Below are positions 27,601 through 39,600 of a stretch of 64,000 nucleotides of DNA, one piece after another (positions within the stretch are counted from its first letter, which is position 1; each line of letters starts with the position of its first letter). The position numbers and the translations under genes are program-made. The DNA lies in the NCBI RefSeq assembly GCF_949987515.2, contig NC_082693.1, positions 15,744,994-15,808,993 of the forward strand, given 5' to 3'. This DNA comes from Delphinus delphis (taxonomy: Eukaryota; Chordata; Mammalia; Artiodactyla; Delphinidae). A model generated the notes under the pieces. The model was not told the origin of the DNA. It made no database searches and saw only the letters and a list, made by a program, of their open reading frames with translations.

Positions 27601-30600
27601 GTGGCTTAATAATCACTGTGTATACCCCTAAGTAGTCACAGAATCATTTGCATGAGGTACGTGAAAGCAGTGTCTTGAAGTGAAACATGGAAATCCAGGA
27701 TTTATTATTGTATGTTTGGAATGCTTACATTTTTAATCTCCTGATTCCCACATTCCTAGACCCACTTAAAGTTATCTGCTGTTTAAATTATGCCTCTTGA
27801 GATGTAAATGTCAAGCAGTATTTTACAGACAGGTCATACATAGTTGTAACTTCTACATTCTTGTGCATTTGTATATGTATATACGAAATTTAATTTTCCA
27901 ATCTAGAATGTAGTTGGGATACATTACTCCTATCCCCACTTGGAGAAAAAGTATACCATTTAGCAAACATGCAATGAGCCCCAATTACATTTTCCTACTA
28001 TGTTTTTGTTACTGTCTAGCAGACAATATAAAGTTAAAAGACAAGAGAGATAGTGCAGTTTTGCCTGCAGAGGCGCTATGATGTGACCTGGGGTATAACT
28101 GATTGGGATGGCTTATTGAAATCTTGGTAAACACCATCAGAAATGAGGATTTGCTTGACCAAAAGATATTTGGAAGAAGCTGAAAAAAGGATGTTTAAAT
28201 ACACTGAATAATAATTCACTACAATATAATGAAGCAAATGGTGTCAGCAAACACATAACCAACTTTTTATGCAATTTGACTGTCCATAGTTTATAACGTA
28301 GGCTTTTAGTTTTAAGAGGTTTTTGAGTGCTTTACCCCTTTTCGATTAAACCCATCCTTTTCTTCCATTATCTTTTAGTTCTTAAGACAGAGGAACAAGA
28401 TAAGTCTATATTGTGTATGTGTGTTTATATATTATGTATATGTATACAACGTGTTATAGGTTTTGTTAATAATATTGTACTAAGATGTGCTGGCATCTGA
28501 GTGTACACATACACAGTTGTGTGATTATGTGTATACCGTGAAGGTACGGTTTTGACTGTTGAAATATGCCTGATTCAAAATTTGATTCAACACAGTTGCT
28601 ACGATTGTATTTGTCAGTTTTTCATTTAAATAATGTGTGTCTCGCAAATGGAAAATGTAAGGTGCTGTATGATTTTGTTTGGCCAGCTTATTATTTTGTT
28701 TGACAAGCCTAAGTTAACATCATTCTTATGTATCTTGCATATTGTATCACTGTTAAATAATTTTCTATTTTTGTAATGATCTGTGTTTGAATTAAACTTC
28801 TAAAAGTATAAGAATCATTAAAAACCCATTTTTGTTACTGTTATATAAATCTAAAATATTAACTATAAGCTAATTAAATGTGTATTTTTAAAATTATTTT
28901 TAAAGTTGTTCTATGACATTTTCCCTTATAGCTGTCACAGGATGAATGTAGAGGCACATTATACAAATACAGACCTGAAGAAGTAGATATTGATGTACGT
29001 ATTAGCATGCGATATATTATCAATGCTCTGTCATACTCTCTGGCAAAACACTGGAACTAAGCATGACAAAAAATTTCCTCTTCCTCTCCTGCCGTCCAAA
29101 ATGACATCAAATAAGTAACGTTTTCTTCTTTTGCGCCAATTAAATCCTCACTTCCTGATTTATTCCCTGCCCACCCCACGCCCGTAGCAGCTGAACATAA
29201 TTTAGAATCATTTAAATGAAAGTAAAGACTATTTCTTATATAAAATTATGCAGGATTGGAGACAAAGTAAAATTGTCATCTAGAGAAAGTATTAGCCTCA
29301 AGAAATTCTGTCACTGCATCCTTTGTTATTGTTATTAATCATATTTTACATCACTGACGTCCCTATTTATATCTCATTCTTCCCTCCTTTCCCCTGGTTT
29401 TATTCCATTGAATTGTACCTCCTTCTCATTTCAGTTGTATCCCATCTGATGTAGCTTGAGTTGTGTTGTCTAACAAAGTTAAGGTGGTTACTTTTTTTTT
29501 TTTTTTTTTGCGGTACGCGGGCCTCTCACTGTTGTGGCCTCTCCCGTTGCGGAGCACAGGCTCCGGACGCGCAGGCCCAGCGGCCATGGCTCACGGGCCC
29601 AGCCGCTCCGCGGCATGTGGGATCTTCCCGGACCGGGGCACGAACCCGTGTCCCCTGCTTCGGCAGGCAGACTCTCAACCACTGCACCGCCAGGGAAGCC
29701 CAAGGTGGTTACTTTAATGGATAAATGGCAAAGAAAGTGGAATCTCAAATTTCTTGCTTTCTTATCATTATGCAGTAACGTTTGGGACATAGTTACAGTT
29801 TGTCCAGGGTTTTTATTTTCAGACATGCAGTGAACTGGTTTATTGCGGGATTGAAATTTTATTAAAGTACCCGCTCATATTTTTATAATTTAATAAATTG
29901 GGGTATTACCAAGAATTTAAAACATTAAAACTATTGAAAGTGATTTTTCTCCATTAGCAATGTTTTTAGTTAGAAGCGATTTTTCTGAAGAACATAAGAA
30001 CATAATTTTAAAAATATAAAAACAGAATCCAGTCTGTGTTCTAATTAAGGACTGCATAAGTTACTTAACCTATCCAGCAGTTTGTAGAGAAAATATCTTA
30101 ACCACATTAAAATGATTCATTAAAGTTATATGAGACTGCCTGATTACTAAGAATCTTTTGAATTATGTAGGTTAAATAGTATGGTTGAAATGCTTTTTCA
30201 CTCTATATGCATTTTTTAAGCATTCTATCTTTAAAGGCTATATTTTAGTTTTTATTTTACTGATTGAAATAAAGACTGACCTAATTAGCTATTCCATGGC
30301 TGTTTTAAATGTGTTTTTTTTATTATGCCTAAATCCAATTACAGGGAAAATTAAAAATTGCTAACAAAAGATGTCTTCTCTTGTAACCTAGGTCAAGTTA
30401 AGCCGATTATGCGAGCAAGATAAAGTGGTACATGCTCTGGAAGAGAAACTTCAGCAGCTCCACAAGGAGAAAGTAGGACAATTATGTTTATTATCTACAA
30501 TTGATGTTACTTTATATCACTATTATCAGGACACTGATAACTAAAGTAAAAAAGAATTAATTCGATGATGCAGAATATTAAGTGTAATCATTTTTATTAT

Positions 30601-33600
30601 AATAGTACACGCTTGAGCAAGCTTTGCTGTCAGCCAGCCAAGAGATAGAAATGAATGCAGATAACCCAGCAGCCATTCAGACCGTGGTGTTACAGAGGGA
30701 CGATTTACAAAATGGACTGCTTAGCACATGTCGAGAACTCTCTCGAGCCACTGCCGTAAGTAGCAGATTTTCTGTCCTAGTGAGAGTCACTGGAATGTTA
30801 CGTAGTTCTTTTTTTTTTTCTATTTATTTATATCTCTATTTAAGTGGGCTTTCTTTAGGATTTTTCTTTATTATAACAAAAATTTAATTTGTTATTAGTT
30901 AATAATAACAAAAACAAAGGGTGGTCTTTGTTTTTTTAATTAGTGGGGCTTTTGTTCTTTGTGAAATAGTTTTACAGAGAAGATAAATACACCTGGTTAT
31001 ATATTATGAAAATGAAAAGTTCTTAAGAATGTTAAAATTTATTGTGTTAAGAAAATAAATGTTTTATTATAATAATTTTTGGAAGGTAGTAATTGGATTC
31101 ATTTAACCACCCATTTCAATTATAGGCTCCTGTGAAATGCTTTTAAGATGCTGTCAACATTACCATTTTATAGCTACAGTGTGATCTAAGTTTAGATGAT
31201 AGTTTTGAGTGAGAAATATAATTAGCAGAATCTTTTAACCCATAGTCAAGTTACTTGATAAAGAGTCTCTTCGGATTACCAAATCTAAAAGTCTTACTTA
31301 GGGCTTCCCTGGTGGCGCAGTGGTTGAGAGTCCACCTGCTGATGCAGGGGACACGGGTTCGTGCCCCGGTCCGGGAAGATCCCACATGCTGCGGAGCGGC
31401 TGGGCCCGTGAGCCATGGCCGCTGGGCCTGCGCATCCGGAGCCTGTGCTCCGCAGCGGGAGAGGCCACAACAGTGAGAGGCCCGCGTACCGCAAAAAAAA
31501 TAAATAAATAAAAATAAAATAAAAGTCTTACTTAGAGTATATAAATTGAGTGTTTTATGAGTTTAAACAGTCTACTTTAGATCCTGTGATGTCATCATTT
31601 CTAAAGACAGTAAGAGCACCCGCCCAAGCAGCCCTTTGAAAGGGGAAAAAACCACCTGTTATAGAAAACTGCTAACACATCCTTGTCTGTACCTTCAGTG
31701 GGCTATTTAGGGGGCAGCTACCTTTTAAGAAAGTCCACAGACAGTATAGCTTAACTAAGAGAGGTCTTTCCAACTGCGAAGCCACCAGAATCTCAACATG
31801 ACTTCAATTCTAAACACTAAATTCACATTCCAAACGTGAACTGTTTTTAAAGGAATATGCCATGGTTTTATATAAATCAAAACTTGGTTTTTGTGCCTCT
31901 TAAGTACCTTATATTTAATATACTTATTCTTTTTAAAAAAATATACTATTATTGGAACTTCCCTGTTGGCGCAGTGGTTAAGAATCCGCCTGCCAATGCA
32001 GGGGACGTGGATTCCATCCCTGGTCCGGGAAGATCCCACATGCCAGGGAGCAACTAATCCCATTTACCACAACTACTGAGCCCGCATGTCCCAACTACTG
32101 ATCCTGTGTGCTGCAGCTACTGAAGCCTGTGCGCCTAGAGCCCATGCTCCGCAACAAGAGAAGCCACCGCAATGAGAAGCCCGTGCACTGCAATGAAGAG
32201 TGGCCCCCCGCTCACCACAACTAAAGCCCACACACAGCAACAAAGACCCAACCCAGCCCCCCCCAAAAAAATGTGATGAATGATTGAACTGAATGACTTA
32301 CCCAACATTACAAAGCAAATAAATGCAATGCCCAGAGGACAAATGCAGGTCTTCTAACCATAGTCCTGAAGACTTAGATCTACATGGCTTTTTATAATAT
32401 CATCATAGAGAAACTATATGAACCTAAAATGTTGTCTGCAAGCGAGAAGTCATTTAGTTCGTCAGTGATGGGTAAGATTTGGAAGAAAGAGGAAGTCCAC
32501 ACAGGACAAAATGCTCTGAACCATAGCCCAGAGATGAGAATGTGCAGGATATGTTTGGAGAAGCAAAAAATAGAACTGACTGGCTGACTGAAATAGAGGA
32601 TGCGGATTATGAGATAAGAAAGGGGAAGAGGGGTTAAGCTGTCAGTTCCGAGCTAATGAAAAGCTCAGTATCCCTGTGACAACCTGAGTCAAATCAAAAT
32701 TAAGTTAGAAACTATTTCATGATGTCATGTCTGTTATGGAAAGTTCTAGGGATGTACAATGTTCCATTAAACTGTTACTTCTTCCCTTACCAAATAGGTT
32801 TCATAACTTAAATCTGATTAGTAGGCTTAGAATTTGCTCCATCCCAAGGTAACTCCAGTTGTGATGGAAGTTTTATCAGAATATGTTCAAAGAAATTAAT
32901 TATGTTTGAGTATCTCATTTTCTGGTTGTTATCCCATATAATCACTTTCCTGGGGTTTTTTTTCTTTGCCTTTAGCATTATTTCTTTGCCTTTGCCTTTA
33001 GCATTATTCAGTGGTCATTACAAACCCTCAATATGTTCTTCTAAGACATGTTTTAATGCATAGAATACAAAGCATGTTATTTGTGCCTTTATGTAAACAT
33101 ACTCATTTTGTAGCTTAAGGCTATAAATGGTGTGTTTATAACAACATACTGGACATATGGTTGGCACTCAATGGATGTTGATTAGACATAAATTTGAACT
33201 ACATTTATGCCAGCAGAATCCCAAAGGATTCCTCTGATTCTTTCACAGTTGATTTGGGGCCTTGGTTCAAATCCAAGCCTTGAGTTATAAAAGATACAAC
33301 ATAAGAGGTATAACATTAAGGCCTCCATAGATCAAAGCCTTGATTCTGAGAACATCTTCTCCTCACCTGATCGGCCACTGAGGTATTAAAACTAGGATTA
33401 ACACAAGGTAAACATGTAAAGCAGTGTTCCCTTTGTGTTTGATTTAATTCTTTTTTTTTTAAATTTATTTATTTATTTTATTTTTGGCTGCATTGGGTCT
33501 TTGTTGCTGCACCGGGCTTTCTCTAGTTGTGGCGAGCAGGGGCTACCCTTTGTTGTGGTGTGCAGGCTTCTCATTGCGGTGGCTTCTCTTGTCGCACAGC

Positions 33601-36600
33601 GCGGGCTCTAGATGCGCGGGCTTCAGTAGTTGTGGCTCGCAGGCTCTAGAGCACAGTCTCAGTAGTTGCGGCGCACAGGCTTAGTTGCTCCGCAGCATGT
33701 GGGATCTTCCTGGACCAGAGATTGAACCCTTGTCCCTGCATTGGCAGCCGGATTCTTAACCACTGTGCCACCAGGGAAGTCCTTGATTTAATTCCTGATG
33801 CAGCATCTCCTCTCCCTAAGCCCCACCCACCAGACACACACATGCTTTAAGCATATAATGACTTTGTGTGCTCTCCTGGCCTCTACTTCTTTTTTTCTTT
33901 CTTTCATTTTAATTTTTTAAATTTTATTCTACTTCTTTTTAACCTAAGCCTGATTAGTGAGAAAAATTTTTATAGCAGTCAGTTATACCTTGAAAGTTTT
34001 CAATGTGTTGCTGTCTTTGCTTAGGTTTTCTTCTGAAAGCAGAGCCTGGGATGAGGACCTGGGCTCAGAAAGTTTATTTGGGAGCGATTACAGGAAGCTG
34101 AAGTGAGGGAGGGAGTGTGGAGAATGAGACAGGGAGGGAGAAAAGCCAATAGAGGTTTCATTTCTGAGTTGGTCACCGCTGTGGGTGACCCTCAGGGGAC
34201 TGTCTGAGGAAATGAGCTGAGAATGTTTGAACATGAGAATGTTTCCAAATTTTCCGCTGAGAGGCGGAGAGGCTAGGGTATCTATCACTCCTTGGACGAA
34301 GTTGCCCCGGGGTTCTTAATTCACCCACATTTCCAATCCGCCTTAGCTAATTGACCACGAACGCTGGCACACGTGGAGCTGAACCACAGTTTCTTGAAAT
34401 CAGGTGGGCAGAGGGCATAAACATCTGCTGCAGTCACCTCTCTTGGGGAGTTTACATTAGGCCTTGTCTCTAACTGTAAGAGAAATATCCTCATGCTTTA
34501 TCCGCTTAACAGGTGCTGCTTTTATTCTTTCCGACAATTCAAGGAGCCAGGTAAAGCAGACGCCATGCACATGTCTTAGATGAGAATGTGGGGCTCATCC
34601 AATAAAATATATTTGTATTTCTATATTTTGTACATATATTGTCTGGTTTGGTCCTTAAGCAAATGCTTTGCAAAATAGATATAATTATTATCTCCATTTT
34701 ATTTTCATTTTTATTACCTCCATTGCACAGATGAAGAAGAAACTCAGGTTCATAGAGGTTAAATGACTTGCGAAAGTGACATAGCCAATACGAAAAAGTC
34801 AACACCTAAATCAAGGACTTTTTAAATTCTAGGGCTTCTGTACTTTCTATTCCACTTCACTGTCTGTGTGGTCACTAATTTGTACTTTCTGAAACTTGGA
34901 ATCAAATCTAGATTCTCTTACTCAGAAATCTCAACTTGGGATTTCATAGTTCAATCCTGGTTTTGGCACCAAAATAATTAATTAGTTAATTAATTAAAAT
35001 TGGACTTTCAGATATCAGAAAACAAGTATAAAGGCCCCCAGTCATCCCGAATGGCTGGTAGATGGCTTATGCATTTATCTACTGCAGAATAGGACCAATA
35101 TATGAAATAATAGTAAATACTGTGAATATTTCTGGAGTTTATTGAGTGCCAGGTTCCATTATAAATGCTTTTACATGTACTTAAGCCACATAATAACCCT
35201 TTGACAAGGGTACTATTATTACTATGTTAAACATGGAAAACTGAAGCACAGAGAGATTGCCCAGGGTTACATAGTGAATAAGCATTATGTATAGACTTCC
35301 ATTAAACTTATTTATGTTTTAAACCGGCTTCTGCATGGGAGGGCCATGAGTAAATGGAGATTTTAGACTAGAATGGATAAACTTAAAGGGGCAAGGGAGG
35401 AGGACAAATGAACCTCCTTGAGGAGAAGCTTGCACATTAAATGTTTTCATATTCTCATTCTCAGTGAAACAAAGAGCTACTGAGAATTATGGTGACAGCA
35501 AAGTGTGTTTTTTTTTTTTTTACAGAAGATCTGTTGACATCTATGAATTGTCACGAATACGCTTTGAAAGATTTCAAGATAGTTTTTAAATACCCTGGTC
35601 ATTTCATGATCACAATACTGCATTCCCAGAAATAGAGACAGTCAGGTGTGATACACCTCCTGATGTGCTGCAGTGGAAAGTACCCAGCAACACTTGTGAG
35701 GTTTGGAAAATCAAATGTGAATCTCAGCAAGCCTCAATATCCAACTAGGAGTTTATAGGAAATACAGGAAACAGAAGAGCAAACTAAGCAATACCACAGG
35801 AATTCAATTAACAAAATCTAGCCTCGGAGAAATTCTACAGAACAAGTGACCCATTCTCTTCAACAAATAAGTAGCAAGGGAATAAAGAGGGGGGTGTAGG
35901 GAAATCATTATAGTTAAAAATATTTTTTAGGAAATTCCCTGGCAATCCAGTGGTTAGGACTTGGCACTCTCACTGCTGGGGCCCCAGGTTCTATCCCAGG
36001 TTGGGAAACTAAGATCCCACAAGCCTTGCGGTGCCACCACAAATATATATATATATATTTTTTAATATTTTTTAGAGGAATACATATTAATGATTTAAAT
36101 AAGTAAGAATTTGCCTGTTATTTTCATTTCTTTTCTTTAGAAATGCATACTGATTTATAAATGAAATGATATGATGGCTGGTGTTTGCTTTCAAATAATC
36201 TCACAGGGATAGAAAATGGATGCTGTAGATGAAACCAAATTGGCCACGTATTGATAACTATTGAATTAGGGTGCTAGTGGGCTACTTTTGTTTATATTTG
36301 GAAATGCCATTGTGTATGTCTGCGAAAGGTTAAAAGAAAATTCACAAAAATGCTAACAAAAGGGTAGCATAATAATAGGTCTTTTTTTTCATCTTATCCT
36401 GTATTCTAATTTTTCTACTTTTTAAAAATTTATTTTATTTTTGGCTGCGTTGGGTCTTTGTTGCTGCGCGTGGGCTTTCTCTAGTTGTGGCGAGTGGCAG
36501 CTACTCTTCGTTGGGGTGTGTGGGTTTCTCATTGCAGTGGCTTCTCTTGTTGCGGAGCACAGGTTCTAGGCACACGGGCTTCAGTAGTTGTGGCGCATGG

Positions 36601-39600
36601 GCTCAGTAGTTGTGGTTTGCGGGCTCTAGAGCGCTGGCTCAGTAGTTGTGGCGCAGCGGCTTAGTTGCTCTGCAGCATGTGGGATCTTCCCGGACCACAG
36701 CTCAAACCCGTGTCCCCTGCATTGGCAGGAGGATTCTTAACCACTGCGCCACCAGGGAAGCCCTTTCTACTTTTATAAGTATAAAAATTTATTATATCTT
36801 CAATTTGTACAGTAAAAAGTAACGACTTTCTTTGAGATGGAATATTGTTTTGTTTCAAAGAGAAGATTAGAAGAGAAACTAAATATATGAGTTAATGATT
36901 ATATTTAGCCAATGAGTTAAAGATTATAAGTAGTCAAAACAGATGACTATAATTGTTATCATAAACTAGAAATTTAAAATAAAGGTGGCTCTATAACCAT
37001 GCCTGATTTAGTTGAACCTCATTTTATACCGTTTGAATTTGGTCCCTTGCAACATCTTTTTTGGTTTAAAAAAGCCAGTATTGGGGAATTCCCTTGTGGT
37101 CCAGTGGTTAGGACTCCACGCTTCCACTGCAGGGAGCCCAGGTTTTATCCCTGGTGAGGGGAACCAAAATCCTGCAAGCCGCGCAGCGTGGCCAAATAAA
37201 TAAATAAATATTTAAAAGCCAATATAGTAGTCATTATTAGATAGTATAGTAAGATATGTGCTTAGTAAATAGTGATTTTTATTTGAGATGCAGTTATGTA
37301 GTAAGGCAAGTATAAAATCATAAAAGGCATTCTTTTTTTAAAAAAATTATTCAAAGTACTAAACACATTCTTAAAAATCTATGGCAAGAAATTTCTACAT
37401 CCTGAAGGTAAAAACGAAATCAGATTGACTTTATCTTGACTGATCTCAAAAATCAACTGCTTCTAATACCCAGTTGACAGAATTGTTATTGTTGAGTGGT
37501 AGTGGCCAAAATTAATATTTTTTGTGCCTAATCCCCAAAACATAACAGTAAATTTACATAGCGCAGTATTTTAATTATCCAAGGTTTAGCAGTGGACATT
37601 AATCTGTAATATTTAAAATCGAAGAGTTGGCGCTTAAGAAGCTAATAGTCACATATCTATATTATTGCCTCGTCTCTATTTTGAAACAGAAAATCTACTG
37701 CCAATTCCTTACCAAAGCCTTATGCTCCATTTTTTTTTTTCTTCAGAACCTTTTTTATTCTTCTGACCACCAGAGAAAGTCAGCTTGAACCAAAACAAGC
37801 TGAAATAGCCTCAGAAGGCCCACCTCATTACACACAACAGGGCAAAACCTGAAGTGAAGCCTCAGTTTTTTTCAGAGCAGACTCAGCATGTATTCTTACA
37901 CAGGTGTCCACTAAAGACTGATCAACAAAGCACCACCACCACAAACATACAAACACTGTTGGGGGCTCCCCCGTGTGTCATTCACGGAGTCCGCCTCTTC
38001 CTCAGCCATAAGCAAGCCCTTCCTTGTTCTTTTGCGGGGGAAGGTCCTCCGTGCATAGAGCGATAGACCATTTATTTACTCTGGAACTTGGAAAGGAAGG
38101 TGACTCAACTTATTTCCTCCCCTGCATCTGAGATGCAGTCACTTCTCTGAATATGTGAACGGTGATCTGGGAGATAGGTGGTAGAGGGTCCCTCAACAAA
38201 GACTCTTCAGGACCAGCCTGTCAGGCTTCTTAAGTACTTAATCCTTTGTTTTTCAGAAACCTTTGCACCTGGGCTCCCAAGGGGCAAGCAGGCCCAAAGG
38301 AGCGGCCACAGGCCTGGGAGCGAGCGGCCTCTCTGAGCAGTCACCGGGGAGGAGGAGGGGGCAGGGAGGGGCGAGGTGGAGATGCAGGGGGACAGAAATC
38401 AGCTGAAACACTCCATGCTGGTTCTGACTCGCTCCATCTCGTGCAGGAAGCTGTAGAACTGAGGCAAGGTTAATTCTATGTATAAATTTTCCGTTTGGGG
38501 CTTCCCTGGTGGCGCAGTGATTGAGAGTCCGCCTGCCGATGCAGGGGACACGGGTTCGTGCCCTGGTCCGGGAAGATCCCACATGCCGCGGAGCGGCTGG
38601 GCCCGTGAGCCATGGCCGTTGAGCCTGCGCGTCCGGAGCCTGTGCTCCACAACGGGAGAGGCCACAGCAGTGAGAGGCCCACGTACCGCAAAAAGAAGAA
38701 AAAAAATTTTTCCGTTTGATTTCCTTTCTTAACCACCAACTTTAATTGTAAAAACATACTTCCCACTTTTTCCAGTTCTCTGCTCCCAGACGTCACTCCA
38801 AATGTCCACTCCATATCTATAAGCTGGTTAATCATCAGAGTCTGACCTGTGGCCCATCGAGCAAGGGTGGGAGCATTCTGTTTCCACTTTTCAGAAAAAT
38901 AGGTGACTTTCTCTTCACTGAGACTCAGAGTTATGAAATCAGCCTGGACCTGCTCAGCTGTGAGACTCTTCTTCAAGGCACCATTTGAAATCAGGAGGAG
39001 GCTCTTCACGATGCTTCTGACGGGGCCGGGGCTGATTTGCTTGGTGGTGGCAAATTCAGAGAGCTGAGCCAGAAACCTTTCCATCTCTTCTGGCTCAGTG
39101 AGGCAGTGGAAGAGCACTTCCTTCAGGGCTGAGAACTTCTGCGCGCCCAGCTGGTTCAGCTGCTGCGCATAGCTACCCATGGCCCCGGGCACAGGTCGGG
39201 TCCTCTGTGCAGTGCCGGCGGCACATGGCGTCCCCTCAGCCCCACGGACCCTCAGCTCCCGCGCCTCCCCAGACTTCCTCCTTCACGCCGCCCTTCATTT
39301 TTTAAATAGAAAACAGAACAGGGACTTCCCTGGTGGCTCAGTGGTCAAGAATCCGCCTGCTAGTACAGGGGACACGGGTTCGAGCCCTGGTCTGGGAAGA
39401 TCCACATGCCGTGGAGCAGCTAAGCCCGTGCGCCACAACTACTGAGCCTGCGCTCTAGAGCCCACGAGCCACAACTGCTGAGCCCACGTGCCGCAGCTAC
39501 CGAGGCCACATGCCGCAACTACCGAGCCTGCGTGCTGCAGCTACTGAAGCCTGCACACCTAGAGCCCGTGCTCCGCAACAAGAGAAGCCACCGCAGCGGA

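Larger units (their letters stand above)
23217..28931 (+). other. PLEKHA5: PLEKHA5 intron, 5.7 kb
   Basis: Holds a CCCCA-type repeat at 23606 and three SINEs (25359, 25629, 26550). From 26690 to 28931 there is no recognisable repeat; the AT-rich stretch ends in a 3'UTR-like segment near 28,790. No coding exon seen. Confidence 0.75.
37730..39298 (-). pseudogene. COMMD7: COMMD7 processed pseudogene, split by a CHR-2 SINE
   Basis: Minus-strand translation from about 39180 to 38719 matches COMMD7 (COMM domain protein, a copper-metabolism/NF-kB regulator acting in the COMMD/CCC complex): QQLNQLGAQKFSALKEVL, RSIVKSLLLISNGALKKSL, KWKQNAPTLARWATGQTL, LEKVGSMFLQLKLVVKKGNQ. After a 209-bp SINE the match resumes at 38487 (TENLYIELTLPQFYSFLHEM) and ends at TGA 38401-38399. 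There are no introns; an AATAAA (minus strand, near 37755) and a poly-A (T run at 37730-37740) mark the 3' end. The N-terminal HCTEDP lies in another frame from the rest, so the original start is frameshifted. GC-rich flanking sequence at 39181-39298 is the likely 5'UTR. The parent gene is about 200 codons. It sits antisense in a PLEKHA5 intron. Confidence 0.9.
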
